Below are positions 1 to 6,653 of a DNA stretch of 15,685 bases, one piece after another. Source of the DNA: CAWACC01 sp964390695. Lineage in GTDB: Bacteria > Chlamydiota > Chlamydiia > Chlamydiales > Parachlamydiaceae. The notes beneath the pieces are model-generated. The model did not search any database. It saw only the letters and a program-made list of their open reading frames with translations, and was not told the origin of the DNA. Each line of letters begins with the position of its first letter. The first letter of the stretch is position 1. Position numbers and translations under genes: made by a program. Location: positions 1 through 15,685 of the forward strand of contig CAYMKI010000067.1 in assembly GCA_964390695.1 (NCBI GenBank). The letters run 5' to 3'.

Positions 1-120
1 GGACAGCGGGAGTAGTGTGAAAAGATTTGAACCACAGAGGACAGTGAGGGCAGTGAGACTAGAGTGAGTGCAGAAATAAAAAATATGACCACAGAGATAA
101 TTGAGAGTAGTGTGAGGTGT

Positions 121-211
121 GGGTCTGTAAAATTAACTGTGCAAAATAAAAAGTAAGTCGCTTATTATTAGCTACTTGCTTTTTAGTTTACACAGTTAAT
201 TTTACAGACCC
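121..211. mobile_element. 91-bp palindromic MITE-like element with perfect 21-bp terminal inverted repeats
   Basis: The end GGGTCTGTAAAATTAACTGTG (121-141) is an exact reverse complement of 191-211. Inside these, a further 20 bases on each side pair imperfectly (about four mismatches), leaving a loop of about 7 bases, so the whole element could fold into one long hairpin. It has no coding capacity. The ends resemble IS256-family terminal repeats, which agrees with the IS256-type transposase tail immediately to the right. I could not find a clear 8-9 bp target duplication, so it may be an old insertion or a deletion derivative and not a recent MITE. Confidence 0.7.
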
Positions 212-297
212 GCGAAAAATGGACAATCGAATTGCACGGGTGGAAACAGGCGCTGTCCCAGTTTGCTATCTTGTTTGAAAATAGACTGGAAAAGTAG
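211..297 (+). pseudogene. 3' remnant of an IS256-family (mutator-type) transposase
   Basis: The frame from 211 to the TAG at 295-297 encodes 28 residues. They contain the pattern K-W-T then W-K-x-A-L-x-Q-F-A-I-L-F-E-x-R-L, the usual extreme C-terminus of IS256-family DDE transposases. No start codon or catalytic region is present, and the left break coincides with the end of the 91-bp palindrome. About 15 bases after the stop, AGTTTACACA (312-321) matches 185-194 in the palindrome's right arm, as expected if this is the start of the same element's right terminal repeat, cut off after ten bases. It is a dead fragment. Family assignment is from memory of the motif. Confidence 0.68.
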
Positions 298-380
298 GGA
301 CACGCTTGCAGAGTTTACACATTTGGCTTTAAACTCTCCTCTATTATGCTTGCACTCTAGTCTCACTGCCCTCCTGCCCT

Positions 381-550
381 CTGTGGTTCAAATCTTTTCA
401 CACTACTTTCGCTAATTTCAGTGGTTCAACCCCTTTCACACTACTCTCGTTTCTCTCTGTGGTTCAAACCCTTTCACACTACTTTCGCTAATTTCAGTGG
501 TTCAACCCCTTTCACACTACTCTCGTTTCTCTCTGTGGTTCAAACCCTTT
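381..550. repeat. 38-bp tandem repeat, about 4.5 units (76-bp higher-order period)
   Basis: Units begin at 381, 419, 457, 495 and 533 with the common core GTGGTTCAA-ACCCTTTCACACTACT. Odd and even units differ slightly (CTGTGG...TTTCGCTAATTT versus CAGTGG...TCTCGTTTCTCT), so copies 76 bp apart are nearly identical. The last unit breaks off around 550. There are no unique spacers between units, so this is not a CRISPR array. Frames through it are open only because the repeat lacks stops in some phases. Confidence 0.88.
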
Positions 551-728
551 TATTCGGGAATAGGATAAGGAATTTAAAACACTTTGGGCAAGGGCAGGAG
601 TTTAATTATGCAAGAGGCCTGTTGCGGGGAGATGAATAGTTTTGAAGGATGACAGTTTATAAAAATTCTCGGAAAGAGTAAAATAAAAATAAATAAAACA
701 TTAAAATCAACAAAGAGTCTGTATATTC
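551..728. other. AT-rich non-coding leader before the 729 gene
   Basis: No convincing gene is present. The last 60 bases are strongly A-rich. AAAGAG at 712-717 could be a ribosome binding site, 11 bases before the ATG at 729. No confident promoter was found. Confidence 0.4.
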
Positions 729-1181
729 ATGAAACCAGAGCCAAAAGAAGAGTCCGTCAGCTACCATCGTCCTGAATTTGTGGTCATAGAAGAAGATACC
801 GCATCTGAATCATTTTCAGGATATAAAGAAGAAGAGCAGTATAAAAGCCTTTTTGGAAATCTTAAAAAAGTCGAATCTACCTGGGCCATACGCATCATGG
901 CATTTTTTGCCTGTTTTTTGTTGATCGCCGTAGCGGCTTTTTCTCTGTTCTTCACTACGATCAGCTTTTTATTGGCTGCGTTTACCCTATTTAAGAATAG
1001 CCAGGCTAACCAAGCTGCATTGAAATCATGGAAAAATTTTAAGAAGATTTTAGTGTGTGCGTTGGGTTTAGCCATCGGGGTGTTTAGCCCTTCCCTAGGG
1101 TTTGGTCTCGTCTTTCTGTATTTTGTGCTGCATGATGAAGTCCTGGATCCCCGATTTGGGCGTTTTATGAAGTTTCACTAA
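729..1181 (+). CDS. Small membrane protein, Inc-like, unknown function
   Basis: The family is not recognised. The 150-residue product has a polar, acidic N-terminus (residues 1-50). A long hydrophobic block follows at about 55-88, long enough for two closely spaced membrane passes. A basic linker (89-106) leads to a second hydrophobic block (107-134) and a short tail. Chlamydial inclusion-membrane proteins are defined by paired hydrophobic segments, so an Inc-type or other envelope role is possible, but this is inference from topology only. The ATG at 729 is preceded by AAAGAG at a usable distance. The gene stands alone and converges on clpB, with a hairpin between the two stops. An overlapping minus-strand frame at 761-1075 is less convincing because it has no membrane or domain pattern of its own. 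Confidence 0.7.
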   Translation: MKPEPKEESVSYHRPEFVVIEEDTASESFSGYKEEEQYKSLFGNLKKVESTWAIRIMAFFACFLLIAVAAFSLFFTTISFLLAAFTLFKNSQANQAALKSWKNFKKILVCALGLAIGVFSPSLGFGLVFLYFVLHDEVLDPRFGRFMKFH

Positions 1182-1225
1182 ACGACACCCACTCCATTAG
1201 TCTCTTTAATTTCGGGGGTGTCGTT
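1181..1225. terminator. Hairpin between convergent genes, possible terminator
   Basis: AACGACACCC (1181-1190) pairs perfectly with GGGTGTCGTT (1216-1225), giving a 10-bp stem with a 25-base loop. It begins on the last base of the 729 gene's stop codon and ends 18 bases before the clpB stop. The convergent placement suits a bidirectional terminator, but neither side has a clear T-run and the loop is large, so function is uncertain. Confidence 0.4.
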
Positions 1226-1243
1226 AAGGTCGTTCATTCCCGC

Positions 1244-3832
1244 TTATTTGAACGTCAGTTTATGGTTCTTATAGTCGAGCTTGACCACTTGTCCTGGTAG
1301 TATTTTACCTTCTAATATACCCTTTGAAAGCATATTGACAATTTCTTGCTGGATAAGGCGTTTGAGGGGACGCGCGCCGAAGACTGCGTCGTAGCCCTCT
1401 TCACTGAGGTAGTCGACGACATGTTTTGTATACTCGAGGCCAATTTCCCTGTCCTTTAAACGATCAGTGATATGGCTGAGTTGGATTTCTACGATCTTGT
1501 GCATGTCTTCTTTGCGTAAAGGCAAGAAGGGAAGTATGTCATCCAAGCGGTTGAGGAATTCCGGTCGGAAATGCAATTTTAAAATAGGGTCTAAAACCGC
1601 CAAGATGGCTTCCTTGTTCAGGCGTTCTTCCGAGCTTTCGAGCTTGCTTAGAAGCTGTTCTGAACCCAAGTTTGAGGTCATAATGAAAAGAGCATTCTTG
1701 CAGTTGACAACTCGGCCTTTGCTGTCAGTCAAACGACCATCATCGAAGATTTGCAGCAGGATATTGAAGACATCGTGATGAGCTTTTTCGATTTCATCAA
1801 ACAATACCACGGCATAGGGTTTGCGGCGAATGGCTTCGGTCAGCTGTCCGCCTTCTTCATAGCCGATGTAACCCGGGGGCGATCCGATGAGCTTGGAAAC
1901 GCTGTGTTTTTCCATGTATTCAGACATGTCGAGCCTAATGAGGGCTTCCTCCTGATTAAAAAGCTGCTCGGCAAGGGCTTTGGCAAGCTCGGTTTTGCCC
2001 ACTCCTGTGGGACCCATAAATAAGAATACTCCCATAGGCCTTCCTGGGTCGCTCAATCCTGAGCGTGAGCGGCGAATGGCATCGCTGACGGCAGTGATGG
2101 CCAAGTCTTGGCCTACTACGCGTTTTTCCAGTTCTTTTTCCAGATGGATCAGGCGTTGGGCTTCCCCTTCGAGCATTTTGCTTACAGGTATACCCGTCCA
2201 TTTGGAGACGATATGGGCGATGAGGCCTTCATCCACCTCTTCTTGCAGCAGCCTATTGGCTTTCTTTTGTAATTTGTCTTCGGCTTCCTGGATTTCATTT
2301 TGCAGTTTGGGGATGGCATTATACCTAAGTTCAGCCACTTTATTGTAGTCGGCCTTGCGTTCGAATTCCTCTTCTTGGAAGCGCAGGTGTTCATATTGGT
2401 TTTTTTTGTCTTTGAGCGTTTGGATCAGCTGTTTTTCTTGTTCCCAATGTTGGCGCAATTTAGTGAGGTCTTCTTTAATTTGGGCTATGCGTGCTTCGAG
2501 TTTATCTATCTCCGCTTTGCTGGCGGGCGTGCCTTCACGTCTCAGAGCTTCCTGCTCAACGATAAGCGAAGCCAGCTCCCTTTCTTTGGTGTCGATGGGC
2601 AGGGGGCGGCTGCCTAGCTGCATGCGGATCAGGCTGGCTGCCTCGTCGATCAGGTCGATGGCTTTATCCGGCAGCTGTCGATCCGATATATACCTATGGG
2701 AGAGAAAGACAGCGGCATGGATGGCAGATTCTGTAATTCTGACACCATGGAAAATCTCATAGCGCTCTCTTAAGCCTCGCAGTATTGCTAGCGAATCTTC
2801 CAGGGAAGGTTCATCGACTGTTACAGGTTGAAAACGGCGTTCCAGGGCGGCGTCTTTTTCTATGTATTTTTGATACTCATTGAGTGTTGTGGCTCCGATG
2901 CAGTGGAGGGCTCCTCTAGCTAATGCGGGCTTAAGCAGGTTGGCTGCATCCATAGCCCCTTCTGAGGCACCTGCTCCGATCAGAGTATGGACCTCGTCGA
3001 TAAAGAGTATCACTTTACCTTCGCTTTTTTCGATATCTTTTAAGATGCCTTTTAGACGTTCTTCAAATTCACCGCGGTATTTTGTGCCGGCGATCAGGCT
3101 GCCCATATCCAAGGCCACCAGTTGTTTGTTCTTGAGGGTATCGGGAACGTCGCCTTGGACGATACGCTGAGCCAATCCTTCCGCGATAGCGGTCTTGCCC
3201 ACTCCGGGTTCTCCTATGAGCATGGGGTTATTTTTAGTGCGACGGCTTAACACTTGCATGGTGCGGCGAATTTCTTCATCTCGTCCGATGACCGGATCGA
3301 GTTTTCCTTCAGATGCGAGCTGGGTAAGGTTTTTGGTGAACTTTTCCAGCGTTTGCAAGCTGGCTTCTGCTGTAGGGGAATCCATATGGCGGTCGCCTCT
3401 AATTTTTTTGATGTATTCTTCGAGTTGTTTTAAGGTAATGCCTGTTTTTTGCTTCCAGGCTGCCATGGGCTCAGGACTATTTTTCCAGTAGGAAAGTAGA
3501 AAGTGATCGCTGCTGGTATAGGAGTCTTTCCATTGTTGGGCCACATTCTGAGCATCGGCGATGCGCGACTGCAGGTTTCTGGCTGTTCCAGGGGATTCCA
3601 ACGACGTGCCTGTAAATGTAGGCAGGCGACTAAGGGTGCTTTTGATTTCTTCCAATAAGGTGTTGGGATTGCCGTTCAGCTGAGAAAGGACAGATGGGAA
3701 ATAGCCATCGGGTTGAGCTAAAAATCCATATAGCAAGTGGTTGTCGCTGACTTCTGTGTTTTTGAGCTTTTGAGCTTCATTAAAAGCCGTTTGGATAGCT
3801 TCGGTTACGGCTTCGGTAAAGTTTTGTGCCAT
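1244..3832 (-). CDS. clpB: ClpB protein disaggregase (AAA+ chaperone)
   Basis: ClpB is a hexameric cytoplasmic ATPase that, with DnaK, pulls polypeptides out of aggregates after stress. The 862-residue product has the full layout: N-terminal double Clp repeat (about 1-145), AAA1 with Walker A GEPGVGKT (207-214), Walker B and DE (274-280) and pore loop GTKYRGEF (249-256), and the ClpB-specific middle coiled coil (about 410-530). AAA2 follows with Walker A GPTGVGKT (607-614), Walker B VVLFDE (675-680) and pore loop GYIGYEEGG (654-662). The middle domain separates it from ClpA and ClpC, and there is no ClpP-binding loop to note. Length is typical. The ATG at 3832 is preceded by GAGG about 5 bases upstream. 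It appears monocistronic. No CIRCE element (HrcA site) is present; a different palindrome lies over the proposed promoter. Confidence 0.97.
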   Translation of the reverse strand: MAQNFTEAVTEAIQTAFNEAQKLKNTEVSDNHLLYGFLAQPDGYFPSVLSQLNGNPNTLLEEIKSTLSRLPTFTGTSLESPGTARNLQSRIADAQNVAQQWKDSYTSSDHFLLSYWKNSPEPMAAWKQKTGITLKQLEEYIKKIRGDRHMDSPTAEASLQTLEKFTKNLTQLASEGKLDPVIGRDEEIRRTMQVLSRRTKNNPMLIGEPGVGKTAIAEGLAQRIVQGDVPDTLKNKQLVALDMGSLIAGTKYRGEFEERLKGILKDIEKSEGKVILFIDEVHTLIGAGASEGAMDAANLLKPALARGALHCIGATTLNEYQKYIEKDAALERRFQPVTVDEPSLEDSLAILRGLRERYEIFHGVRITESAIHAAVFLSHRYISDRQLPDKAIDLIDEAASLIRMQLGSRPLPIDTKERELASLIVEQEALRREGTPASKAEIDKLEARIAQIKEDLTKLRQHWEQEKQLIQTLKDKKNQYEHLRFQEEEFERKADYNKVAELRYNAIPKLQNEIQEAEDKLQKKANRLLQEEVDEGLIAHIVSKWTGIPVSKMLEGEAQRLIHLEKELEKRVVGQDLAITAVSDAIRRSRSGLSDPGRPMGVFLFMGPTGVGKTELAKALAEQLFNQEEALIRLDMSEYMEKHSVSKLIGSPPGYIGYEEGGQLTEAIRRKPYAVVLFDEIEKAHHDVFNILLQIFDDGRLTDSKGRVVNCKNALFIMTSNLGSEQLLSKLESSEERLNKEAILAVLDPILKLHFRPEFLNRLDDILPFLPLRKEDMHKIVEIQLSHITDRLKDREIGLEYTKHVVDYLSEEGYDAVFGARPLKRLIQQEIVNMLSKGILEGKILPGQVVKLDYKNHKLTFK

Positions 3833-3838
3833 GGTGAC

Positions 3839-3865
3839 CTCTAGGTTTTTATTCTATACCTAGAG
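3839..3865 (-). promoter_or_regulatory. Perfect 8-bp palindrome upstream of clpB, operator or leader hairpin
   Basis: On the minus strand CTCTAGGT and ACCTAGAG form a perfect inverted repeat around an 11-base spacer. The spacer contains the proposed -10 box, and the right half merges with the Shine-Dalgarno region. It could be an operator or, if transcription starts further upstream, an RNA hairpin that masks the ribosome binding site. It does not match the CIRCE consensus. Confidence 0.45.
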
Positions 3866-3880
3866 CATAGCAAATCGCAA
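3853..3880 (-). promoter_or_regulatory. Candidate clpB promoter
   Basis: Minus-strand TTGCGA (3875-3880) and TATAGA (3853-3858) are separated by 16 bases, a fair match to a housekeeping-sigma promoter. It implies a leader of only about 13 bases, which is short, so an upstream start is an alternative. Confidence 0.4.
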
Positions 3881-4109
3881 GGATTGTCGACAAGGCCTCA
3901 AATTATGGCCTCACTGAGATTTTGTAGTAAGTTGAGGGTAGCAATCAGGTTCTTAGGGGGTTAAGAAAAAACAGGAGTTCCCGCTAAAAAATACGAGTCC
4001 CAGATTGGGGAGAAAGATGGTGATTTTTGGGAAAGACAGCTTCGAAGAGTCTAAGCCCGCTTGGGTAAAACAGGATTTACCTTGAGCTGCTGAAGATACT
4101 AAAAAGGGC
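3881..4109. other. Divergent intergenic region, no gene seen
   Basis: This stretch separates the divergent clpB and 4227 transcription units. I see no coding pattern on either strand, and only a weak 6-bp stem (GGTAAA at 4064-4069 with TTTACC at 4076-4081). No tRNA-like or riboswitch-like fold was recognised. Confidence 0.45.
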
Positions 4110-4138
4110 TTGTTTTAGGGAAGGAAGTCTGCTACACT
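4110..4138 (+). promoter_or_regulatory. Candidate promoter of the 4227-ispG-6654 unit
   Basis: TTGTTT (4110-4115) and TACACT (4133-4138) have 17-base spacing, and a TG one base before the -10 gives an extended -10. It would make a leader of about 80 bases, very AT-rich, ahead of the start at 4227. It is the best promoter match in the intergenic region, but unproven. Confidence 0.5.
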
Positions 4139-4226
4139 ATTTACAATTACACTTTTTTTTCTATTTAATAGTGATAATAAGCATAAGTCGATTTTTTTTA
4201 TTTAAATCTTAATTAAGGAGATAGTG

Positions 4227-4667
4227 ATGGAACCACTTATTGGAAACAATGCAGCAATAGGCTACAACCGTAAAGATTTGACCCAAGTATATTTTAATAG
4301 CGATGGGAGATTAGGGGTGATCGAATTTAAAACCATTGGCGTGGCATTAGGTGTTTTAGGCCTCCTCTCTTTGGCTTTTTTGCCTTTCCCATTAGGTATA
4401 ATTGGATCAGCAGCGGGTCTTGCGGCGTTTTATTTCTCCGTTAGGCGTTTGGGAAATCTAAGATCGATTAGGGAGTTCGATAATATCAACCATGCAAAAA
4501 ACGTAGAAAAGGAAGGGGTATTTCATGGTACCGTAAAAACAGCTTCTCAAGGTATACGTGCTGCGAAGAAAGTGGTTTCTGAGGCTTCCTCTCATGCTTC
4601 CAGTGGCATAAACGCTCTGACTAACGTAGAGTGGAAAGTTCTTAGAACATTTTTAAACTCCAATTAA
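4227..4667 (+). CDS. Small bilobed membrane protein upstream of ispG, Inc-like
   Basis: No named family is recognised. The product is 146 residues. A polar N-terminus (1-33) is followed by a hydrophobic hairpin, two segments at about 36-52 and 55-72 split by a Pro-Phe-Pro turn, and then an Arg/Lys-rich mostly helical tail. The paired hydrophobic lobe with a tight turn is the hallmark of chlamydial inclusion-membrane proteins; assigning it here is inference. The frame is open to a GTG at 4224, but AAGGAG (4215-4220) sits 6 bases before the ATG at 4227 and only 3 before the GTG, so the ATG is preferred. The stop lies 13 bases before ispG, with no terminator, so the two are probably co-transcribed. 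Confidence 0.78.
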   Translation: MEPLIGNNAAIGYNRKDLTQVYFNSDGRLGVIEFKTIGVALGVLGLLSLAFLPFPLGIIGSAAGLAAFYFSVRRLGNLRSIREFDNINHAKNVEKEGVFHGTVKTASQGIRAAKKVVSEASSHASSGINALTNVEWKVLRTFLNSN

Positions 4668-4680
4668 CAAGAGATACTCT

Positions 4681-6630
4681 ATGAAATACTGCGAATCTAT
4701 TTTTAAGACTCAGCGCTTCAAGACCAGGGAAGTCCTTGTGGGCAATGTGGGGGTGGGAGGCGATAACCCCATCCGCATTCAATCTATGACCACATCGAGC
4801 ACGCGCGATGTCCAGGCTACTATCGATCAAATCATAAAATTATCTGATTACGGTTGTGAAATAGCCAGGGTCACGGTTCAAGGCATAAAAGAAGCTGAAG
4901 CTTGTGAACACATTAAAAATGGGTTATTGCAACGCGGTTATACGATCCCAGTTGTGGCTGATATTCATTTCTACCCGCCTGCCGCGATGAAGGTAGTGGA
5001 TTTTGTGGACAAAGTGCGCATTAATCCGGGCAATTTTGTCGATAAAAGAGCTTCTTTTAAAATCATAGAGTATGATGATGCGGCTTACGCCGAGGAATTG
5101 GAGAAGATTGAGGAAAAATTCACTCCTTTGGTGGAGAAATGTAAACGCCTTAAACGGGCGATGCGCATAGGCACGAACCATGGATCTCTGTCCGATCGCA
5201 TCATGAATCGCTATGGAGATACACCCAAAGGGATGGTGGAATCGGCCATAGAATTTGCACGCGTGTGCATTAAAAATGATTACCATGATTTTATTTTCTC
5301 CATGAAAGCCTCCAACCCCCAGGTCATGATTCTCGCCTATCGCTTGTTGGTGGCAGAAATGATCTCTTTGGGTTGGGACTATCCCATTCACCTTGGGGTT
5401 ACTGAAGCCGGACTAGGCGAAGATGGCCGCATCAAATCAGCTATGGGTATCGGCTCGTTGCTTTTGGATGGTATCGGCGATACGATCCGTGTGTCTTTAA
5501 CCGAAGATCCTTGGTATGAAATTGAGCCGTGCAAAAAGTTGATACATTTTGCCGAAAGCTACAGGGGACAAGGAATAAATCCGTTTGTCGAGACATATCG
5601 ACGCTTCGATGACATCCAGAAAAGAGATGTGGTTTTTCCCAAACACCTAGCTCTGCATCGGGACGGTTCAGTTATCGTCAGCGCAAACCATCAGGCGATC
5701 AGCCATCCCGAATTTTTTAAGCATGCTGGTTGTGATGTACAGCTAGGACAACCCCGTTTAAAAGTGTCGACCGTAGATGACATTTTTGTCGAGGATGAAA
5801 TCCACGATCCTCAACTACTGCAGCGTTTGATGACTTTGCAAAAAACCGGGGTTGGAGTCATGTCAGCTTCCTCAAGCTGCTTAAAAGATGTTTGCATCAT
5901 CCGAAGCTTGAAAGAAGCTCTTTATGATGTGCAGATGAAAGCCAAGGCGCAGCGGTTTAAAGTAGGTCCGGTGAATGATATTGTAACTCCATGTGTGGTG
6001 AGAGTCACACAGGAATCTGTTCAAGATTGGGACATGTTATTGGAGATCAAGCCTGACCTGATCATTTTCAGTCCATCTGACAATCGCCTACACCTCACTC
6101 GTTATTTTTTTGAATGGCTTCATCAGCATAAACTCAAAATACCCGTGATTTTAAATTTCAAATATGCGGTTTCTAAAGAAGATCTCATCATACACGCTGC
6201 TGCGGAGCTAGGTGCTTTGTTGTGCGATCGTCTGGGTGAGGGTGTGTGGATAGAGTCTCCTTACGAGTTAGATTTTCTTCGCAATTTAAGTTTTAATCTT
6301 TTACAAGCCGCTAGAATGCGTTCTTCTAAGACAGATTTTATTTCATGCCCGAGCTGCGGACGCACCTTATTTGACTTGCAAGAAGTCACCCAACGCATCA
6401 AAGCCAGGACGGCGCATCTGCCCGGGGTCAAAATAGCCATCATGGGTTGTATCGTCAACGGTCCTGGAGAGATGGCGGATGCGGATTTTGGCTATGTGGG
6501 ATCCAAGCCAGGCATGATCGATTTGTATGTGGGCAAAACTTGCATAGAAAAAGATATAGAATTTTCGCAAGCCGATGATCGTTTGATTGCCTTAATCAAG
6601 GATCATGGCCGCTGGAATGATCCAGAATAA
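4681..6630 (+). CDS. ispG: 4-hydroxy-3-methylbut-2-en-1-yl diphosphate synthase, long chlamydial/plant-type form
   Basis: IspG (GcpE) reductively opens 2-C-methylerythritol 2,4-cyclodiphosphate to HMBPP, the second-last step of the MEP isoprenoid pathway, using a [4Fe-4S] cluster. The N-terminal TIM barrel (about 10-290) has the family blocks PIRIQSMT, VVADIHF, KVRINPGN and HLGVTEAGLGEDGRIKSA. The C-terminal iron-sulfur domain supplies C556 and C559 (SCPSCGRTLFD), C590 (MGCIVNGPGE) and E597. At 649 residues it is far longer than the roughly 370 of E. coli IspG. The excess lies between barrel and cluster domain (about 300-540), as in chlamydial and plant enzymes, where the insert is thought to be structural. 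AAGAGA precedes the ATG. It sits between two membrane-protein genes with short gaps (13 and 23 bases). Confidence 0.96.
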   Translation: MKYCESIFKTQRFKTREVLVGNVGVGGDNPIRIQSMTTSSTRDVQATIDQIIKLSDYGCEIARVTVQGIKEAEACEHIKNGLLQRGYTIPVVADIHFYPPAAMKVVDFVDKVRINPGNFVDKRASFKIIEYDDAAYAEELEKIEEKFTPLVEKCKRLKRAMRIGTNHGSLSDRIMNRYGDTPKGMVESAIEFARVCIKNDYHDFIFSMKASNPQVMILAYRLLVAEMISLGWDYPIHLGVTEAGLGEDGRIKSAMGIGSLLLDGIGDTIRVSLTEDPWYEIEPCKKLIHFAESYRGQGINPFVETYRRFDDIQKRDVVFPKHLALHRDGSVIVSANHQAISHPEFFKHAGCDVQLGQPRLKVSTVDDIFVEDEIHDPQLLQRLMTLQKTGVGVMSASSSCLKDVCIIRSLKEALYDVQMKAKAQRFKVGPVNDIVTPCVVRVTQESVQDWDMLLEIKPDLIIFSPSDNRLHLTRYFFEWLHQHKLKIPVILNFKYAVSKEDLIIHAAAELGALLCDRLGEGVWIESPYELDFLRNLSFNLLQAARMRSSKTDFISCPSCGRTLFDLQEVTQRIKARTAHLPGVKIAIMGCIVNGPGEMADADFGYVGSKPGMIDLYVGKTCIEKDIEFSQADDRLIALIKDHGRWNDPE

Positions 6631-6653
6631 ATATTTAAGCAAAGAGTTTTATA

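Larger units (their letters stand above)
11..407. repeat. Long-range inverted repeat enclosing IS-derived DNA
   Basis: The arm at 11-67 (begins AGTAGTGTGAAAAGATTTGA) is the reverse complement of 353-407. The outer 30 bases match perfectly, and the inner part carries a small indel and a few changes. The arms consist of the same unit that is tandemly repeated at 381-550, and a further inverted copy lies at 87-115. The space between the arms is filled by the 91-bp palindrome and an IS256-type transposase remnant. This is read directly from the sequence. That the arms come from one repeat family split by insertion or inversion is inference. Confidence 0.8.

Noticed and set aside
381..550. CRISPR-like regular repeats
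   Set aside because: Units are directly abutting 38-mers with no unique spacers, and no cas gene is nearby.
421..639. A 72-codon open frame running through the tandem repeat
   Set aside because: Its first two thirds are pure repeat translation, with no ribosome binding site and no domain. It is a by-product of repeat composition.
761..1075. Minus-strand 104-codon frame opposite the 729 gene
   Set aside because: It lies within the plus-strand gene and shows no coherent hydrophobic or domain pattern, while the plus-strand product does.
1467..3491. Several open frames of 90-135 codons on the plus strand inside clpB
   Set aside because: They are antisense to a full-length ClpB with every motif in place and have no independent support.
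3833..3900. CIRCE heat-shock operator upstream of clpB
   Set aside because: The CIRCE halves TTAGCACTC and GAGTGCTAA are absent. Only the unrelated CTCTAGGT palindrome is present.
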